DNA of 64,000 bases from Candidatus Zixiibacteriota bacterium (GCA_035574315.1 DATLYW010000048.1:340654-404653), one strand, 5' to 3'. Shown: positions 18,413 through 27,139, numbered from the stretch's first letter. The notes: generated from the letters alone by a model not told the origin. Numbers and translations are program-made.

Positions 18413-18473
18413 GTGAAGTAATCGAACTTAACTTAAGGTGCCGGAGCTGTCAACACGCGCCGGCACGCTTCAC
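18413..18473 (-). promoter_or_regulatory. Palindrome with promoter-like elements between the two oxidase subunit III genes
   Basis: A nested dyad spans the gap: outer arms GTGAAG (18413-18418) and CTTCAC (18468-18473), inner arms GTGCCGG (18438-18444) and CCGGCAC (18460-18466). On the minus strand a perfect TTGACA (18448-18453) sits in its loop, with TAAGTT (18425-18430) 17 bases further. Transcription would start near 18418, only about 6 bases before the ATG at 18412. There is no Shine-Dalgarno, which fits a leaderless transcript. Confidence 0.45.
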
Positions 18474-19135
18474 AACAGATAGATGAGACCGTAGAGCACC
18501 GGCCACAGAGCGACGACGAAAATCCAGTACGTCGCGCAGATCGCGAGGCCGGTATGGCGCTCCCGAGAAAACCTGCCGCGGCGCGCCAGCCCGAGGACCA
18601 CCAGCAGCCACACGAGCGCCGCCACGACGTGGGCGGCGTGAAACCCGATCAGCGTGTAGAAAAGGCCGCCGTAAACGCTGCTCGAAACCGTCAGGCCGAA
18701 GTGGATCAGGCGCGCCCATTCGTAGCCCTGGACGGCGAGGAACGTCCCCCCCAGCACCGCCGTCAGCACGAGAGCGCGCCGGAGCCGCGCCCCATCGCCC
18801 GACCGCGCCGCGCTCACGCTGCGGCGCACCGTGAAAGCGCTCGCCAGCAGAATGATCGTGTTCACCCCCGTGACCCCGACCGGCAGCCGCGGCTGGAACG
18901 GAGGCGGCCAGACCGGGCTCCCGACGCGGAAAACGATGAAAGCCCCGATCAGGCCGGCGAAGAACATCGCTTCCGCGCCGATCAGCATCATGATCGCCAG
19001 CCGGGCATTCTCGATCGCCGGAGGCGTGCGCCGCACCGGTGGGACCGGAGGCTCTGCTCCGCCGAAACCGGGCCGTTCGCGCGCCGGAACCGACTCGGCG
19101 GCGTTCAGACGCCGCACCTTGGCCGACTGTGCCAT
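18470..19135 (-). CDS. ctaE: Cytochrome c oxidase subunit III (first copy in cluster)
   Basis: The 221-residue protein has an N-terminal polar extension of about 45 residues and then five helices with subunit III motifs: AMFFAGLIGAFIVFR, FLAVQGYEWARLI, FHAAHVVAALVWLL and YWIFVVALWPVLYGLIYLL. Compared with the copy at 17520, helix one has an E-A-M-F-F sequence and the chain ends differently, so the two are old paralogues and not a recent duplication. It follows the 40-residue peptide gene by 8 bases. Two heme-copper enzymes or two alternative subunits for one enzyme are both possible. Confidence 0.9.
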   Translation of the reverse strand: MAQSAKVRRLNAAESVPARERPGFGGAEPPVPPVRRTPPAIENARLAIMMLIGAEAMFFAGLIGAFIVFRVGSPVWPPPFQPRLPVGVTGVNTIILLASAFTVRRSVSAARSGDGARLRRALVLTAVLGGTFLAVQGYEWARLIHFGLTVSSSVYGGLFYTLIGFHAAHVVAALVWLLVVLGLARRGRFSRERHTGLAICATYWIFVVALWPVLYGLIYLL

Positions 19136-19143
19136 GCTCCCTC

Positions 19144-19266
19144 TCAGTAAGCGACGATAAAAGCGATCACCGCCGCGATGTAGACCGCGATCGACGCGCC
19201 GAGAATGAACCCCATCCGCCGATTGCGGTTCTCGCGCAACGCTCTGGGACCAGCCGCAGACCTCAT
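19144..19266 (-). CDS. 40-residue membrane peptide of the oxidase cluster
   Basis: A short frame fills the gap between ctaB and the first subunit III gene. Its ATG (19264-19266) overlaps the ctaB stop as ATGA, and its TGA (19144-19146) is 8 bases before the next start. The product begins with a basic stretch (RALRENRNRRMG) followed by one hydrophobic helix (FILGASIAVYIAAVIAFIV). Overlap on one side, tight spacing on the other and the ideal single-pass topology support a real gene. It is probably a small oxidase subunit or assembly peptide. I cannot match it to a named family. Confidence 0.72.
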   Translation of the reverse strand: MRSAAGPRALRENRNRRMGFILGASIAVYIAAVIAFIVAY

Positions 19267-20168
19267 GCTGGAACTCTATCCAAAGCCATGACGAGCAGCA
19301 ACACCGGCAGATAGAGCAGCGAAGCGAACAGGAGCTTGCGCGCCCCTGCCAGCGTCGATTCGAGCGCGAGGCTCACGCCGGCGGACAGGAAACCGACGCC
19401 GAGCAGAAACGCGGCAACGAAGTACACCGGCCCGGCCAGGCCGAGAAGCGTGGGCAGCAGGCTCACGGCGAGCAGCGCGGCGCAGTGCGAGATCACCTGG
19501 CGGCTGGTGCTTTGCCCGTCGGGATCGATCACCGGCAGGAACTGAATGCCGGCGCGGGCGTAGTCGTCCCGGTACAGGCGCGCGATCGCCAGGGTGTGCG
19601 GCACCTGCCACAGAAACATGATCGCAAACAGCACCCAGGCGTCGATGTCGAACCGGCCGCGAGCCGCCACCCACCCGATCACCGGAGGCAGCGCTCCCGG
19701 GACCGCGCCGATCATGACCGACAAAGGGCTGCGCCTTTTCATCGGGGTGTACAGGAAGAGGTAGGTGGCAGCGATGAAAGCGGCCACCCCGGCGCTGATC
19801 GGGTTGACCGCAACGGCGAGACAGCCGAGGCCGGCGAGCGCCACCGCCGTGCCGAACCAGGCCGCTTCGCGCGGCTGCAGCCGGCCGTCCGGCAGCGGAC
19901 GCCGGCGCGTGCGCTCCATCTTGGCGTCGGTTTCCCGCTCGAGGAACTGGTTGAGCGCCAGCGTCCCCGCGGCCGCCAGCGCGGTCCCGAACAGCATTCG
20001 CAGCAGCCCGGCGTAATCCGGGACCTGCTCGGATCCGACGTAAAAGCCGACGAAAGCGGTCACCAGCACCATGAAGACGACACGAGGCTTGGTGAGCTCC
20101 AGGAAATCCGCCGCTTTGCGCAGCGCGACGGCGGGCATGAGCTCGGCGGCGCCGGTTTCCGAGCTCAT
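19263..20168 (-). CDS. ctaB: Protoheme IX farnesyltransferase (heme O synthase)
   Basis: The 301-residue UbiA-family membrane enzyme has the first prenyl-diphosphate motif NQFLERETDAKMERT followed by RRRPLPDG, and the second region LWQVPHTLAIARLYRDDYARAG with HTLAIA typical of CtaB/CyoE. It adds the farnesyl group to heme b to give heme O, the first step to heme A for the aa3 oxidase. The ATG at 20168 overlaps the ctaA stop by 4 bases. Heme A synthase upstream completes the pathway. Confidence 0.95.
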   Translation of the reverse strand: MSSETGAAELMPAVALRKAADFLELTKPRVVFMVLVTAFVGFYVGSEQVPDYAGLLRMLFGTALAAAGTLALNQFLERETDAKMERTRRRPLPDGRLQPREAAWFGTAVALAGLGCLAVAVNPISAGVAAFIAATYLFLYTPMKRRSPLSVMIGAVPGALPPVIGWVAARGRFDIDAWVLFAIMFLWQVPHTLAIARLYRDDYARAGIQFLPVIDPDGQSTSRQVISHCAALLAVSLLPTLLGLAGPVYFVAAFLLGVGFLSAGVSLALESTLAGARKLLFASLLYLPVLLLVMALDRVPA

Positions 20169-21130
20169 GCCGGCGCCCGCTCCGCGGCGAGTTCCGGGCC
20201 GTGACCGAGTGGCCGAAAAACGGTGAGCCGGTAGCACCTGAGCGTCAGGATCAGGGAAGTCCCCAGCATGAGCGCGCCGACCAGAAGGTGCAGTGTCGCG
20301 AGCACGACGACGAGGTCCGCGGGCCAGCGCAGCAGGGTCGTGAACTTGCCGAAGTAGACGGCCCCGCCGAGCGCCAGCTGCAGCGCCAGCAGGGTGCCCA
20401 ACGCGATCCCGGGACGCACGAGCTCGGGACGGTCGGCGTGGAAGCGCAGCAACCGCCGCAGCACCAGAATCCCGTGGGCCGCCACGACCGCGGCAAAGAG
20501 CAGATGGAGATCCGCGCGCCCTCCGGTGTGGCGCAGCACGGCGCCCAGCACGGACTGGAAATAGATGAACGCCGCCGTCGAAGCGCAGAGGCGGCGCAGC
20601 CGATCGCCTGCCGCCAGCGGCCGCGCCGGGCGCTCCGCCCACTGCCCCGACGTAAAGACCGCGAGGCTCACCACGAGCGCGAAAAACGCCTGGGCCACCG
20701 CCGCGTGGACGATCGCGAGACCGTGCTCGAGCAGCACCACGCGCAACCCGCCGAGCACCCCTTGAACGATCACGAGCGCGAGCGCTCCCAGTGCCAGCAG
20801 CCGCAGCCAGCGCCGCTCCTCTTTCAACCAGAAGGCGAGCGCGAGGAAGATCGTGAGCAGTCCGATCGCCGAAGCCACCAGTCGGTGGCTGTGCTCGTAA
20901 AAAATTCCGCCGACCATCTTCGACCACGGGTAGAGAAACATGTTGTAGCCGAAGGTCGTCGGCCAATCCGGCACTGCCAGCCCCGCCCCCTTGCCGGTCA
21001 CGAGGCCGCCGATGAACAGCAGCGGCAGCGTCGCGCCCGCGGTAGCCACCGCGAGGCGGTGGGGCCATTTCGAAGAGACCTGCGCGGCAACGAAGCCGCA
21101 CGGTCCGTCGCGCTCGGGCAGACTGTTCAT
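20165..21130 (-). CDS. ctaA: Heme A synthase (COX15/CtaA)
   Basis: The 321-residue membrane protein has eight predicted helices. The conserved His-containing segments are YEHSHRLVASAIGL, GLAIVHAAVAQAFFALV, AVLRHTGGRADLH and LATLHLLVGALMLG. It oxidises heme O to heme A with its own bound heme. The ATG at 21130 lies 7 bases after ctaD, so the gene is in the oxidase operon and is translationally coupled to ctaB. Upstream in-frame codons to 21202 overlap ctaD and are not used. Confidence 0.93.
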   Translation of the reverse strand: MNSLPERDGPCGFVAAQVSSKWPHRLAVATAGATLPLLFIGGLVTGKGAGLAVPDWPTTFGYNMFLYPWSKMVGGIFYEHSHRLVASAIGLLTIFLALAFWLKEERRWLRLLALGALALVIVQGVLGGLRVVLLEHGLAIVHAAVAQAFFALVVSLAVFTSGQWAERPARPLAAGDRLRRLCASTAAFIYFQSVLGAVLRHTGGRADLHLLFAAVVAAHGILVLRRLLRFHADRPELVRPGIALGTLLALQLALGGAVYFGKFTTLLRWPADLVVVLATLHLLVGALMLGTSLILTLRCYRLTVFRPLGHGPELAAERAPA

Positions 21131-21137
21131 CCGTCGA

Positions 21138-22883
21138 TCAATGAGCTCGCGCCGCGGCGCCGGCGAGAGGCCGATTCTGCGGCAGCCAGTCTTCCGCTGC
21201 ATCCGGCGAGCTGTACTCGTACGGGCCGCGGTAAACCACCGGCTGCACCTCGAAGTTCCCGTGCGGCGGCGGCGAAGGCGCCGTCCATTCGAGCGTGTTC
21301 GCGCACCACGGGTTTCTTTCCGCCTTTTTCCCCGCCGCCAGGCTCCAGACGAAGTTCACCACGAACGGGATCTGCCCCAAGGCGAGGAGGAACGCGCTCA
21401 CGGTGATGAAGACGTTCCAGTCCTGCATCGGCTTCAGGAACTCGTACTGCAGCGGGTTGTAGATGCGCCGCATGTGGCCCGCGACGCCCAGGAAGTGCAT
21501 CGGGAAGAAGGTCAGATTGAAGAAAATGTAGGTGAACACGAAATGGATCTTCGCCAGCCCCTCGTGCATCATCCGCCCGAACATCTTGGGGAACCAGTAG
21601 TAGACGGCGGCGAACAGCGCGAAGATGATCCCCGCCACCACGTAGTGGAAATGGGCGACGATGTAATAGGTGTCGTGGATGAAGATGTCCACCGGGGTCG
21701 AGGCCATGAAAATGCCCGAGAGACCACCGATGACGAAGTTGGAGACGAAGCCCAGCGCGAACAACATCGGGCCGGCGAAGCGGATCGAGCCGCCCCAGAG
21801 CGTCCCGAGCCAGTTGAAGGTCTTGATCGCCGACGGCACCGCGATCACCATCGTCGTCATCATGAACGCGGTCCCGAGCAGCGGGTTCATGCCGCTCACG
21901 AACATGTGGTGCCCCCAGACGAGCCAGGAGAGAAAGGCGATCGCGATCATCGAGAAGGCCATGGCGCGGTAGCCGAAGACCGGCTTGCGCGAGAACGTGG
22001 AGAGGAGATCGGAGGTCACTCCCATCGCGGGAAGCACCAGGATGTAGACCTCGGGATGGCCGAAAAACCAGAACATGTGCTGCCAGAGGAGCGGCTCGCC
22101 GCCGTTCTCCGGGAGGAAGAAGCTCGTGCCCATCGTGCGGTCGAACAGCAACATCGCGAGCGCCGCGGTCAGCACCGGCAGCGCGAGCAGCAGCAGCACG
22201 GCGGTGATGAACAACGACCATATCGTGAGCGGCATGCGGAAATAGGACATGCCGGGAGCTCTCATGTTGACGATGGTGGTGATGTAGTTGACCGCCCCCA
22301 TCAGCGACGAGGCGCCCGAGATGATCAGGCTGATGATCCAGAGGTCCTGGCCCCATCCGACCCCGGTGTACGACTCCTTGGCCGACAGCGTCGCGTAGGC
22401 GGTCCAGCCGCCCGCCGCCGGGCCGCCGGGAACGAAGAAGCTCGCCAGCATCACCGCGCCGGAGAGCGCCCCTACCCAGAACGACAGCATGTTGAGCCGC
22501 GGAAAGGCCATGTCGCGAGTCCCGATCATCAACGGGATCAGGAAGTTGCCGAAGGCGCCGACCATGATCGGCATCACCACGAAAAAGATCATGATCGTGG
22601 CGTGCATCGTGAACAGCGCGTTGTAGGTCTGGGGCGGAATGATGCCGCCGTACGTATACGGCTCCGGAATGGCCCCGAGGCCCGGCACGGGCGTTTCCGG
22701 CCACGCCAGCTGCCAGCGCACCATCATCGCCAGCAACCCGCCGATCACCAGCATGAACAGCCCGAGGAACAAGAACTGCCGGCCGATCATCTTGTGATCG
22801 GTCGAGAACACGTAGGTCCGCCAAAACCCCTGCTCGGCGTGTTGCTCGTGCACCGGGTGCGCCGTCGCTACCGTATCGCTCAT
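21138..22883 (-). CDS. ctaD: Cytochrome c oxidase subunit I
   Basis: The 581-residue protein has about twelve helices and all subunit I hallmarks. These include MHATIMIFFVVMPIMVGAFGN with the low-spin heme His and WFFGHPEVYILVLPAMG with CuB His H276 and the cross-linked Tyr of HPEVY. HHMFVSGM and HDTYYIVAHFHYV supply further heme and copper ligands. It is an A-type heme-copper oxidase. The ATG at 22883 is preceded by GGACCTTGG and lies about 53 bases after ctaC. It is the catalytic subunit of the enzyme in this cluster. Confidence 0.97.
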   Translation of the reverse strand: MSDTVATAHPVHEQHAEQGFWRTYVFSTDHKMIGRQFLFLGLFMLVIGGLLAMMVRWQLAWPETPVPGLGAIPEPYTYGGIIPPQTYNALFTMHATIMIFFVVMPIMVGAFGNFLIPLMIGTRDMAFPRLNMLSFWVGALSGAVMLASFFVPGGPAAGGWTAYATLSAKESYTGVGWGQDLWIISLIISGASSLMGAVNYITTIVNMRAPGMSYFRMPLTIWSLFITAVLLLLALPVLTAALAMLLFDRTMGTSFFLPENGGEPLLWQHMFWFFGHPEVYILVLPAMGVTSDLLSTFSRKPVFGYRAMAFSMIAIAFLSWLVWGHHMFVSGMNPLLGTAFMMTTMVIAVPSAIKTFNWLGTLWGGSIRFAGPMLFALGFVSNFVIGGLSGIFMASTPVDIFIHDTYYIVAHFHYVVAGIIFALFAAVYYWFPKMFGRMMHEGLAKIHFVFTYIFFNLTFFPMHFLGVAGHMRRIYNPLQYEFLKPMQDWNVFITVSAFLLALGQIPFVVNFVWSLAAGKKAERNPWCANTLEWTAPSPPPHGNFEVQPVVYRGPYEYSSPDAAEDWLPQNRPLAGAAARAH

Positions 22884-22936
22884 CGTCCAAGGTCCTCCGT
22901 GATAAGTTCGGCCCATTCGGTCGAGCCGCGAGATGG

Positions 22937-23602
22937 CTACTGGGGCTTCGGGCTCAGGTGCTCCGCCGCCCACTTGGCGTAGTCCTCGGCCGAATCGACG
23001 TACAGCCACCCCTTCATGCCCGAATGGCCGAAGCCGCAGAGCTCGGCGCAGGGCAGCTCGTACCGTCCGGGCTTGGTGGCTTCGAACCAGCCGATCACCG
23101 TGCGCCCGGGCACGGCGTCCTGCTTGAAGCGCAGATTGGGCATGAAAAAGCTGTGAATGACATCGCTGGAGGTGATGTGCAGACGGACGATTCTGTTGAC
23201 CGGGACGTGCATGTCGTTGTCGAACTTGACGTCGTCGGCCGTTCCCAGGCGGCCGTCCGGACCGGGATAGCTGATCTCCCAGTTGAACTGTTTCGCGTTC
23301 ACCCCGACCTCGAAATCGGTGGGAGGCGTCTCGCGCTTCACTTTCGCCCACGTCGAGACGCTCATGAACGACAGCACCACGAGGATCGCGGCCGGAACGA
23401 TGGTCCAGATGATTTCGAGCGTGGTGTTCCCGTGGCTGTAGGTGGCGCGCCGCCCGTCTCTGGCGCGGTATGCGATGAGGAACACCACCATGAGGACGGT
23501 GACGAGCAGGAAAGTCGCCGCCGTGATGTAGTAAATCAGGTAGAAAAGCGCGTCGATCTCTCCGCCGTATGTGGACACGTCTTCTGGCAACCAGCGCAGC
23601 AT
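22937..23602 (-). CDS. ctaC: Cytochrome c oxidase subunit II (CuA, no heme c)
   Basis: The 221-residue protein has two N-terminal helices and a periplasmic cupredoxin domain. The CuA ligands are in CAELCGFGHSGM: C185, E187, C189, H193 and M196, with the upstream His in SDVIHSFFMPNLRFKQD. There is no C-terminal CXXCH domain, so this is an aa3 enzyme that needs a separate cytochrome c, not a caa3 type. There is no classical signal peptide or lipobox. AAGGA about 10 bases upstream of the ATG at 23602 gives a ribosome site. It is the first gene of the oxidase operon. Confidence 0.95.
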   Translation of the reverse strand: MLRWLPEDVSTYGGEIDALFYLIYYITAATFLLVTVLMVVFLIAYRARDGRRATYSHGNTTLEIIWTIVPAAILVVLSFMSVSTWAKVKRETPPTDFEVGVNAKQFNWEISYPGPDGRLGTADDVKFDNDMHVPVNRIVRLHITSSDVIHSFFMPNLRFKQDAVPGRTVIGWFEATKPGRYELPCAELCGFGHSGMKGWLYVDSAEDYAKWAAEHLSPKPQ

Positions 23603-23755
23603 CGATTGACCATCCTTAGCGATTTTTTGCGGGACGCCTGTGTGGGAACCGAATCTTTGCTAACACAGCGACGGACCTATTTCAAGCGCACAAACCGCCC
23701 GATTTGCAATGGTATCGGACCGATGTTAAGCACTGCGGAAGGCGTTCGCGGGCGC

Positions 23756-24253
23756 ATGGCTACCTGGCAGGCTCTGAGTCTCTTGTTCCACCTCGCCGGC
23801 CTGGCTCTCTGGCTCGGCGCCATCGCTTCTGTCCTGGTCGTTCTCGGTCCCGCGGCGCACAGGCTCGAGCCGGCTTCCGCGCTCAGGATGCTCGAGCGCG
23901 GGCGGAGCGGTTTCGAGGCGGTCTCGTGGGCGGGGATCACCCTTGTGATGATCACGGGCGCGATCAACTTGATCCTGCGGCATCAGGTGACGGCCGCGCA
24001 TCTGAGCGGCGCGTACATGGCGGTCCTGTCGATCAAGCTCGTCCTGTTCGTCGCCATGCTGACCCACCATTCGCTGCAGGTGTTCCGGATCGGCCCTCGG
24101 ATCGCCGCGCTCTCGGCCCGACCCGGGGCCGGGCGCCTCGGCTGGGACGAGCCCTTGCGGCAACAATGGCAGAGCTGGTTCGTTCTGCTCAAGGTCAACG
24201 CCACGCTCGGTCCCATCGTGCTCCTTCTCGGCGTGCTGCTGGGTCGAAGCTGA
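23756..24253 (+). CDS. CopD-family membrane protein
   Basis: The 165-residue protein has four helices. The first contains LLFHLAGLALWLGAI and the third region LVLFVAMLTHHSLQVF, giving His residues in membrane segments as in CopD/DUF4149-like proteins. It diverges from ctaC with 153 bases between them, so a role in copper supply or heme-protein assembly for the oxidase is attractive but unproven. The start is uncertain: ATG 23756 begins the hydrophobic core, while ATG 23723 would add eleven residues. The shared upstream region has a CTGTGT/ACACAG inverted repeat near 23639-23669. Confidence 0.75.
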   Translation: MATWQALSLLFHLAGLALWLGAIASVLVVLGPAAHRLEPASALRMLERGRSGFEAVSWAGITLVMITGAINLILRHQVTAAHLSGAYMAVLSIKLVLFVAMLTHHSLQVFRIGPRIAALSARPGAGRLGWDEPLRQQWQSWFVLLKVNATLGPIVLLLGVLLGRS

Positions 24254-24349
24254 GCGTGCGGCTTGAGAAAAAGCCGCCGCCGCCCTACAATTGGCCGGCT
24301 GCGACGGGGCGCGGCTCTCCAGGAGCCCGCGCCCGAGGGGTTTGACGAG

Positions 24350-24853
24350 ATGGCCCACTCCACCTCCCTCAGAGCGATCGGGCAATCCCTCGAAATTCTC
24401 GGCGTCGACACCTTCGTGATCGAGAAGGACGGCCCGCGCTACGTGGTGCGCAGCGATTCGCTGCCGGCCGGGTCGGAGCTGGTCTTCAAACCCACCGCCG
24501 CCGGCGCCGACTGGGAGTCCCCGGCGCCGGCCCGCGCGGCGGAGCGCACCGAGGAGCTGCGGTACGATCCGATCTACATCGCGTGGCTGAACGCACAGGG
24601 GCGGAAAAAGCGGCGCAAGCGCTTCTCGTCCCAGATCCTCGGCACGCGCAGGCTGTCGCAGCTGCTGCGCACCCTCGGCAAGCACCTCGATCGCGTCGAC
24701 GTCGCAACTCTCAAGATCGCCTGGGCCCCCGCTTCGGTACGCGTCGAGTACGACACGGCGGAGGGAGAACGTTACCAGGAGACCCTCACGCCCGACGAGC
24801 TGTCGGATCTGGGCCTGCGCATGCGGTTTCGCCGGGCCCGGCGCCGCTCCTGA
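24350..24853 (+). CDS. Conserved hypothetical protein
   Basis: The 167-residue protein has no signal peptide or membrane helix. The N-terminal half (LRAIGQSLEILGVDTFVIEK) looks like a small alpha/beta unit. A very basic linker around QGRKKRRKRFSSQILG divides it from a C-terminal half with YDTAEGERYQETLTPDELSDLG and an Arg-rich end. The basic patches suggest nucleic-acid binding, which is inference only. ATG 24350 follows a purine-rich GAGGGG. Codons upstream to 24263 are open but lack support. It is followed by a separate small exported protein. Confidence 0.6.
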   Translation: MAHSTSLRAIGQSLEILGVDTFVIEKDGPRYVVRSDSLPAGSELVFKPTAAGADWESPAPARAAERTEELRYDPIYIAWLNAQGRKKRRKRFSSQILGTRRLSQLLRTLGKHLDRVDVATLKIAWAPASVRVEYDTAEGERYQETLTPDELSDLGLRMRFRRARRRS

Positions 24854-24949
24854 GACGCACGCCGGGCTTGATTCGCCCCCTGCGACGGAAGTATATGGGG
24901 GACGGCGCCGGGGAAGCGGCCGGCGCGCTCTCTTGCCGAGGAGGCGATC

Positions 24950-25258
24950 ATGAAGAACCGCGCGAGCACCCGTCGATGGCTGGCCGTTCTGGCTTTCTTT
25001 GTGCTCGGGGCCGTCTCCGCCGCGCAGCTGAACGTCGTGTGGACCAGCGAGGTGCTCGAAGAAAATTTCCGCGAGCACGACTTCCCGCTCAAACCGTATC
25101 CGTCGAAGGAGTACTTCGAGCTGCCGATCCAGGAAGTGGGCAAGAAGGACCCGAGGATGCTGGCGGAAAACCCCGAGCGGTTCGTGGACGTGTCGCTCGT
25201 CAAGGAGCCGGAGGCGAGCGGCTTCATCGACCGGCTGACCGCCGAGTACGTCAAGTAG
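24950..25258 (+). CDS. Small exported protein of unknown function
   Basis: The 102-residue protein has a signal sequence (RRWLAVLAFFVLGAVSAAQ) and an acidic mature part of about 75 residues with the conserved-looking PYPSKEYFELPIQEVGKK. There are no Cys or recognisable motifs. GAGGAGGCGATC in front of the ATG is a strong ribosome site. It lies 16 bases before the alcohol dehydrogenase gene, so the two may be co-transcribed. I cannot name a family. Confidence 0.65.
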   Translation: MKNRASTRRWLAVLAFFVLGAVSAAQLNVVWTSEVLEENFREHDFPLKPYPSKEYFELPIQEVGKKDPRMLAENPERFVDVSLVKEPEASGFIDRLTAEYVK

Positions 25259-25274
25259 GCTGCAGGCGACCGCC

Positions 25275-26372
25275 ATGCCGACCGCCCGCGCCGCGACACT
25301 TCTCGCTCCCGAGAGGCTCGAGATCCGCGAGTACCCGTTGCCCGACGTTCCCGCCGACGGCGGGCTGGTGCGGGTCGAAGCGGCGGGGGTGTGCGGCACG
25401 GACGTCAAATACTTCCACGGCAAGATCCGGACGCCGCTCCCCCTGATCCTCGGGCACGAGATCCTCGGCCGGGTGGAAAAGCTCGGGCGCGATGCGGCGG
25501 CGATCCATCAGATCGAGGAAGGAGACCGCATCATCCTCAAGGGGGCTCTCGGCTGCGGCCGCTGCCCCGACTGCCGCCGCGGCGCGGCCCGGTTCTGCAG
25601 GAAGCGCACGAGCTACGGCGGGCGGACGCCGTGCGACAAGCCGCCGCATCTTTTCGGCGGCTTCGCCGACTACGTGTACCTCGCGCCCGACGTCCTCGCC
25701 ACGAAGGTGAGCGACGCGCTCCCCGCAGAGGCCGCCGTTCTCGCCGGTGCGGTCATGGCGAACGGTTTTCAGTGGGCGATCCGACGCGGCGGCGTCAAGA
25801 TGGGCGATTACGTCCTCATCCAGGGGCCGGGACAGCAAGGGCTCGCCAACGCGTTCGCGGCGCGGCGCGCCGGCGCGGCGCGGATCTTCGTCACCGGAAT
25901 CGGCCGCGACCGCGCGAGGCTGGAGCTGGCGCGACGCTTCGGCGCCCACCGGACCATCGACGCCGAGACCGAGAACGTCGTCGAGGTGGTGCGCGCGGAG
26001 ACCGGCGGCGAGCTGTGCGACGTCGCAATCGATGTGTCGGGGAGCCCGGCGGCGATCCGGACCTCGCTCGAATGCCTGCGGCGCCAGGGGACGCTCGTGC
26101 TCGCGGGACTGACGGGCGACGCGACCGAGACGCCGCTGCTGCTGGACCGGATCGTCTGGAACGAGATCCGGGTCCAGGGCTGTTTTACGGCCGACAACGA
26201 CGCCACCGAGGCGGCGCTGCGGGTCCTGGAGGAGACGAAGTTTCCCGTGCAGGAGATGGTGAGCCATGTGTTTCCGCTGGAAGAGACCGAGCGCTGCATC
26301 CGCGCGGTCGGCGGCGAGATCCCCGGTCTCTTCCCGACCAAGGCGCTGATCCGGCCGGACCGAACGCCATGA
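25275..26372 (+). CDS. Zinc-dependent alcohol dehydrogenase
   Basis: The 365-residue medium-chain dehydrogenase has catalytic zinc ligands C40 (GVCGTD), H61 and E62 (GHEILG), and a full structural-zinc set C94, C97, C100 and C108 in CGRCPDCRRGAARFC. The nucleotide-binding part QGPGQQGLANAFAARRAGA replaces the usual GxGxxG by GPGQQG, a variant seen in this family. It should oxidise an alcohol or polyol with NAD. Its stop overlaps the start of the following SDR as ATGA, which links the two reactions. The substrate is unknown. Confidence 0.92.
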   Translation: MPTARAATLLAPERLEIREYPLPDVPADGGLVRVEAAGVCGTDVKYFHGKIRTPLPLILGHEILGRVEKLGRDAAAIHQIEEGDRIILKGALGCGRCPDCRRGAARFCRKRTSYGGRTPCDKPPHLFGGFADYVYLAPDVLATKVSDALPAEAAVLAGAVMANGFQWAIRRGGVKMGDYVLIQGPGQQGLANAFAARRAGAARIFVTGIGRDRARLELARRFGAHRTIDAETENVVEVVRAETGGELCDVAIDVSGSPAAIRTSLECLRRQGTLVLAGLTGDATETPLLLDRIVWNEIRVQGCFTADNDATEAALRVLEETKFPVQEMVSHVFPLEETERCIRAVGGEIPGLFPTKALIRPDRTP

Positions 26373-27139
26373 TCGACGGGCTCGAGGACAGGGTGGTGAT
26401 CGTGACCGGCGCGGCTCACGGCATCGGCAAAGCCTACGCCGCCGGCTTCGCCCGCGCTCGGTCGCGCGTGGTGATCGCCGACATCGACGCGCCCGCGGCC
26501 GAAGAGGCCGCGCGCCGGATCGGCGGGGAGACCGGGGCGAAGACACTCGCCGTCGGCGTCGACGTCGCCGACGAGCAGGCAACCCGCGCGATGGCGGAGG
26601 CGGCCCTGGGGGCGTTCGGGCGCATCGACGTGCTGGTCAACAATGCCGCCGTTTTCGCCACCGTCCCGATGAACCGCGGGCGCATCGAGGAAATCGCGCC
26701 CGAGGAGTGGGACCGGCTGATGGCGGTGAACCTCAAGGGAGTCTTTTTCTGCTGCCGGGCGGTCCTGCCGCAGATGCGCCGCCAGAAATCCGGAAAGATC
26801 GTCAACATCGCCTCCGGAACGGTTTTCAACGGCAGCCCCGGCCGCATCCACTACGTCACGTCGAAGGCGGCGGTGATCGGGTTCTCGCGCACGCTCGCGC
26901 GCGAGGTCGGCCCCGACAACATCCAGGTCAACGTGCTCGCGCCGGGGAACACGCTCTCCGAGGAAAATCCGACCCCGGAAACGTTGCGCTTTCGCCAGGC
27001 TTCCGTCGGCAGTCGGGCGCTCAAGCGCGTCCAGTTGCCGCGGGACGTCGTCGGCGCCGCGCTGTTTCTCGCATCGCCGCTGAGCGATTTCATGACCGGG
27101 CAGACGGTCAACGTCGACGGCGGCATTTCGTTTCGCTGA
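26369..27139 (+). CDS. Short-chain dehydrogenase/reductase (SDR)
   Basis: The 256-residue classical SDR has TGAAHGIG at residues 13-20, VNNAAV for cofactor stability, and the catalytic Ser/YxxxK region (IASGTVFNGSPG then YVTSK). It ends in the usual TGQTVNVDGG. The family is NAD(P)-dependent and acts on hydroxy or keto groups. ATG overlaps the alcohol dehydrogenase stop, so the two proteins are made together. A paralogue with the same organisation lies at 28303. The substrate cannot be inferred. Confidence 0.93.
   Translation: MIDGLEDRVVIVTGAAHGIGKAYAAGFARARSRVVIADIDAPAAEEAARRIGGETGAKTLAVGVDVADEQATRAMAEAALGAFGRIDVLVNNAAVFATVPMNRGRIEEIAPEEWDRLMAVNLKGVFFCCRAVLPQMRRQKSGKIVNIASGTVFNGSPGRIHYVTSKAAVIGFSRTLAREVGPDNIQVNVLAPGNTLSEENPTPETLRFRQASVGSRALKRVQLPRDVVGAALFLASPLSDFMTGQTVNVDGGISFR

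Noticed and set aside
22937..23602. Cytochrome oxidase as caa3 type
   Set aside because: Subunit II has no C-terminal CXXCH heme-c domain and ends soon after the CuA ligands.
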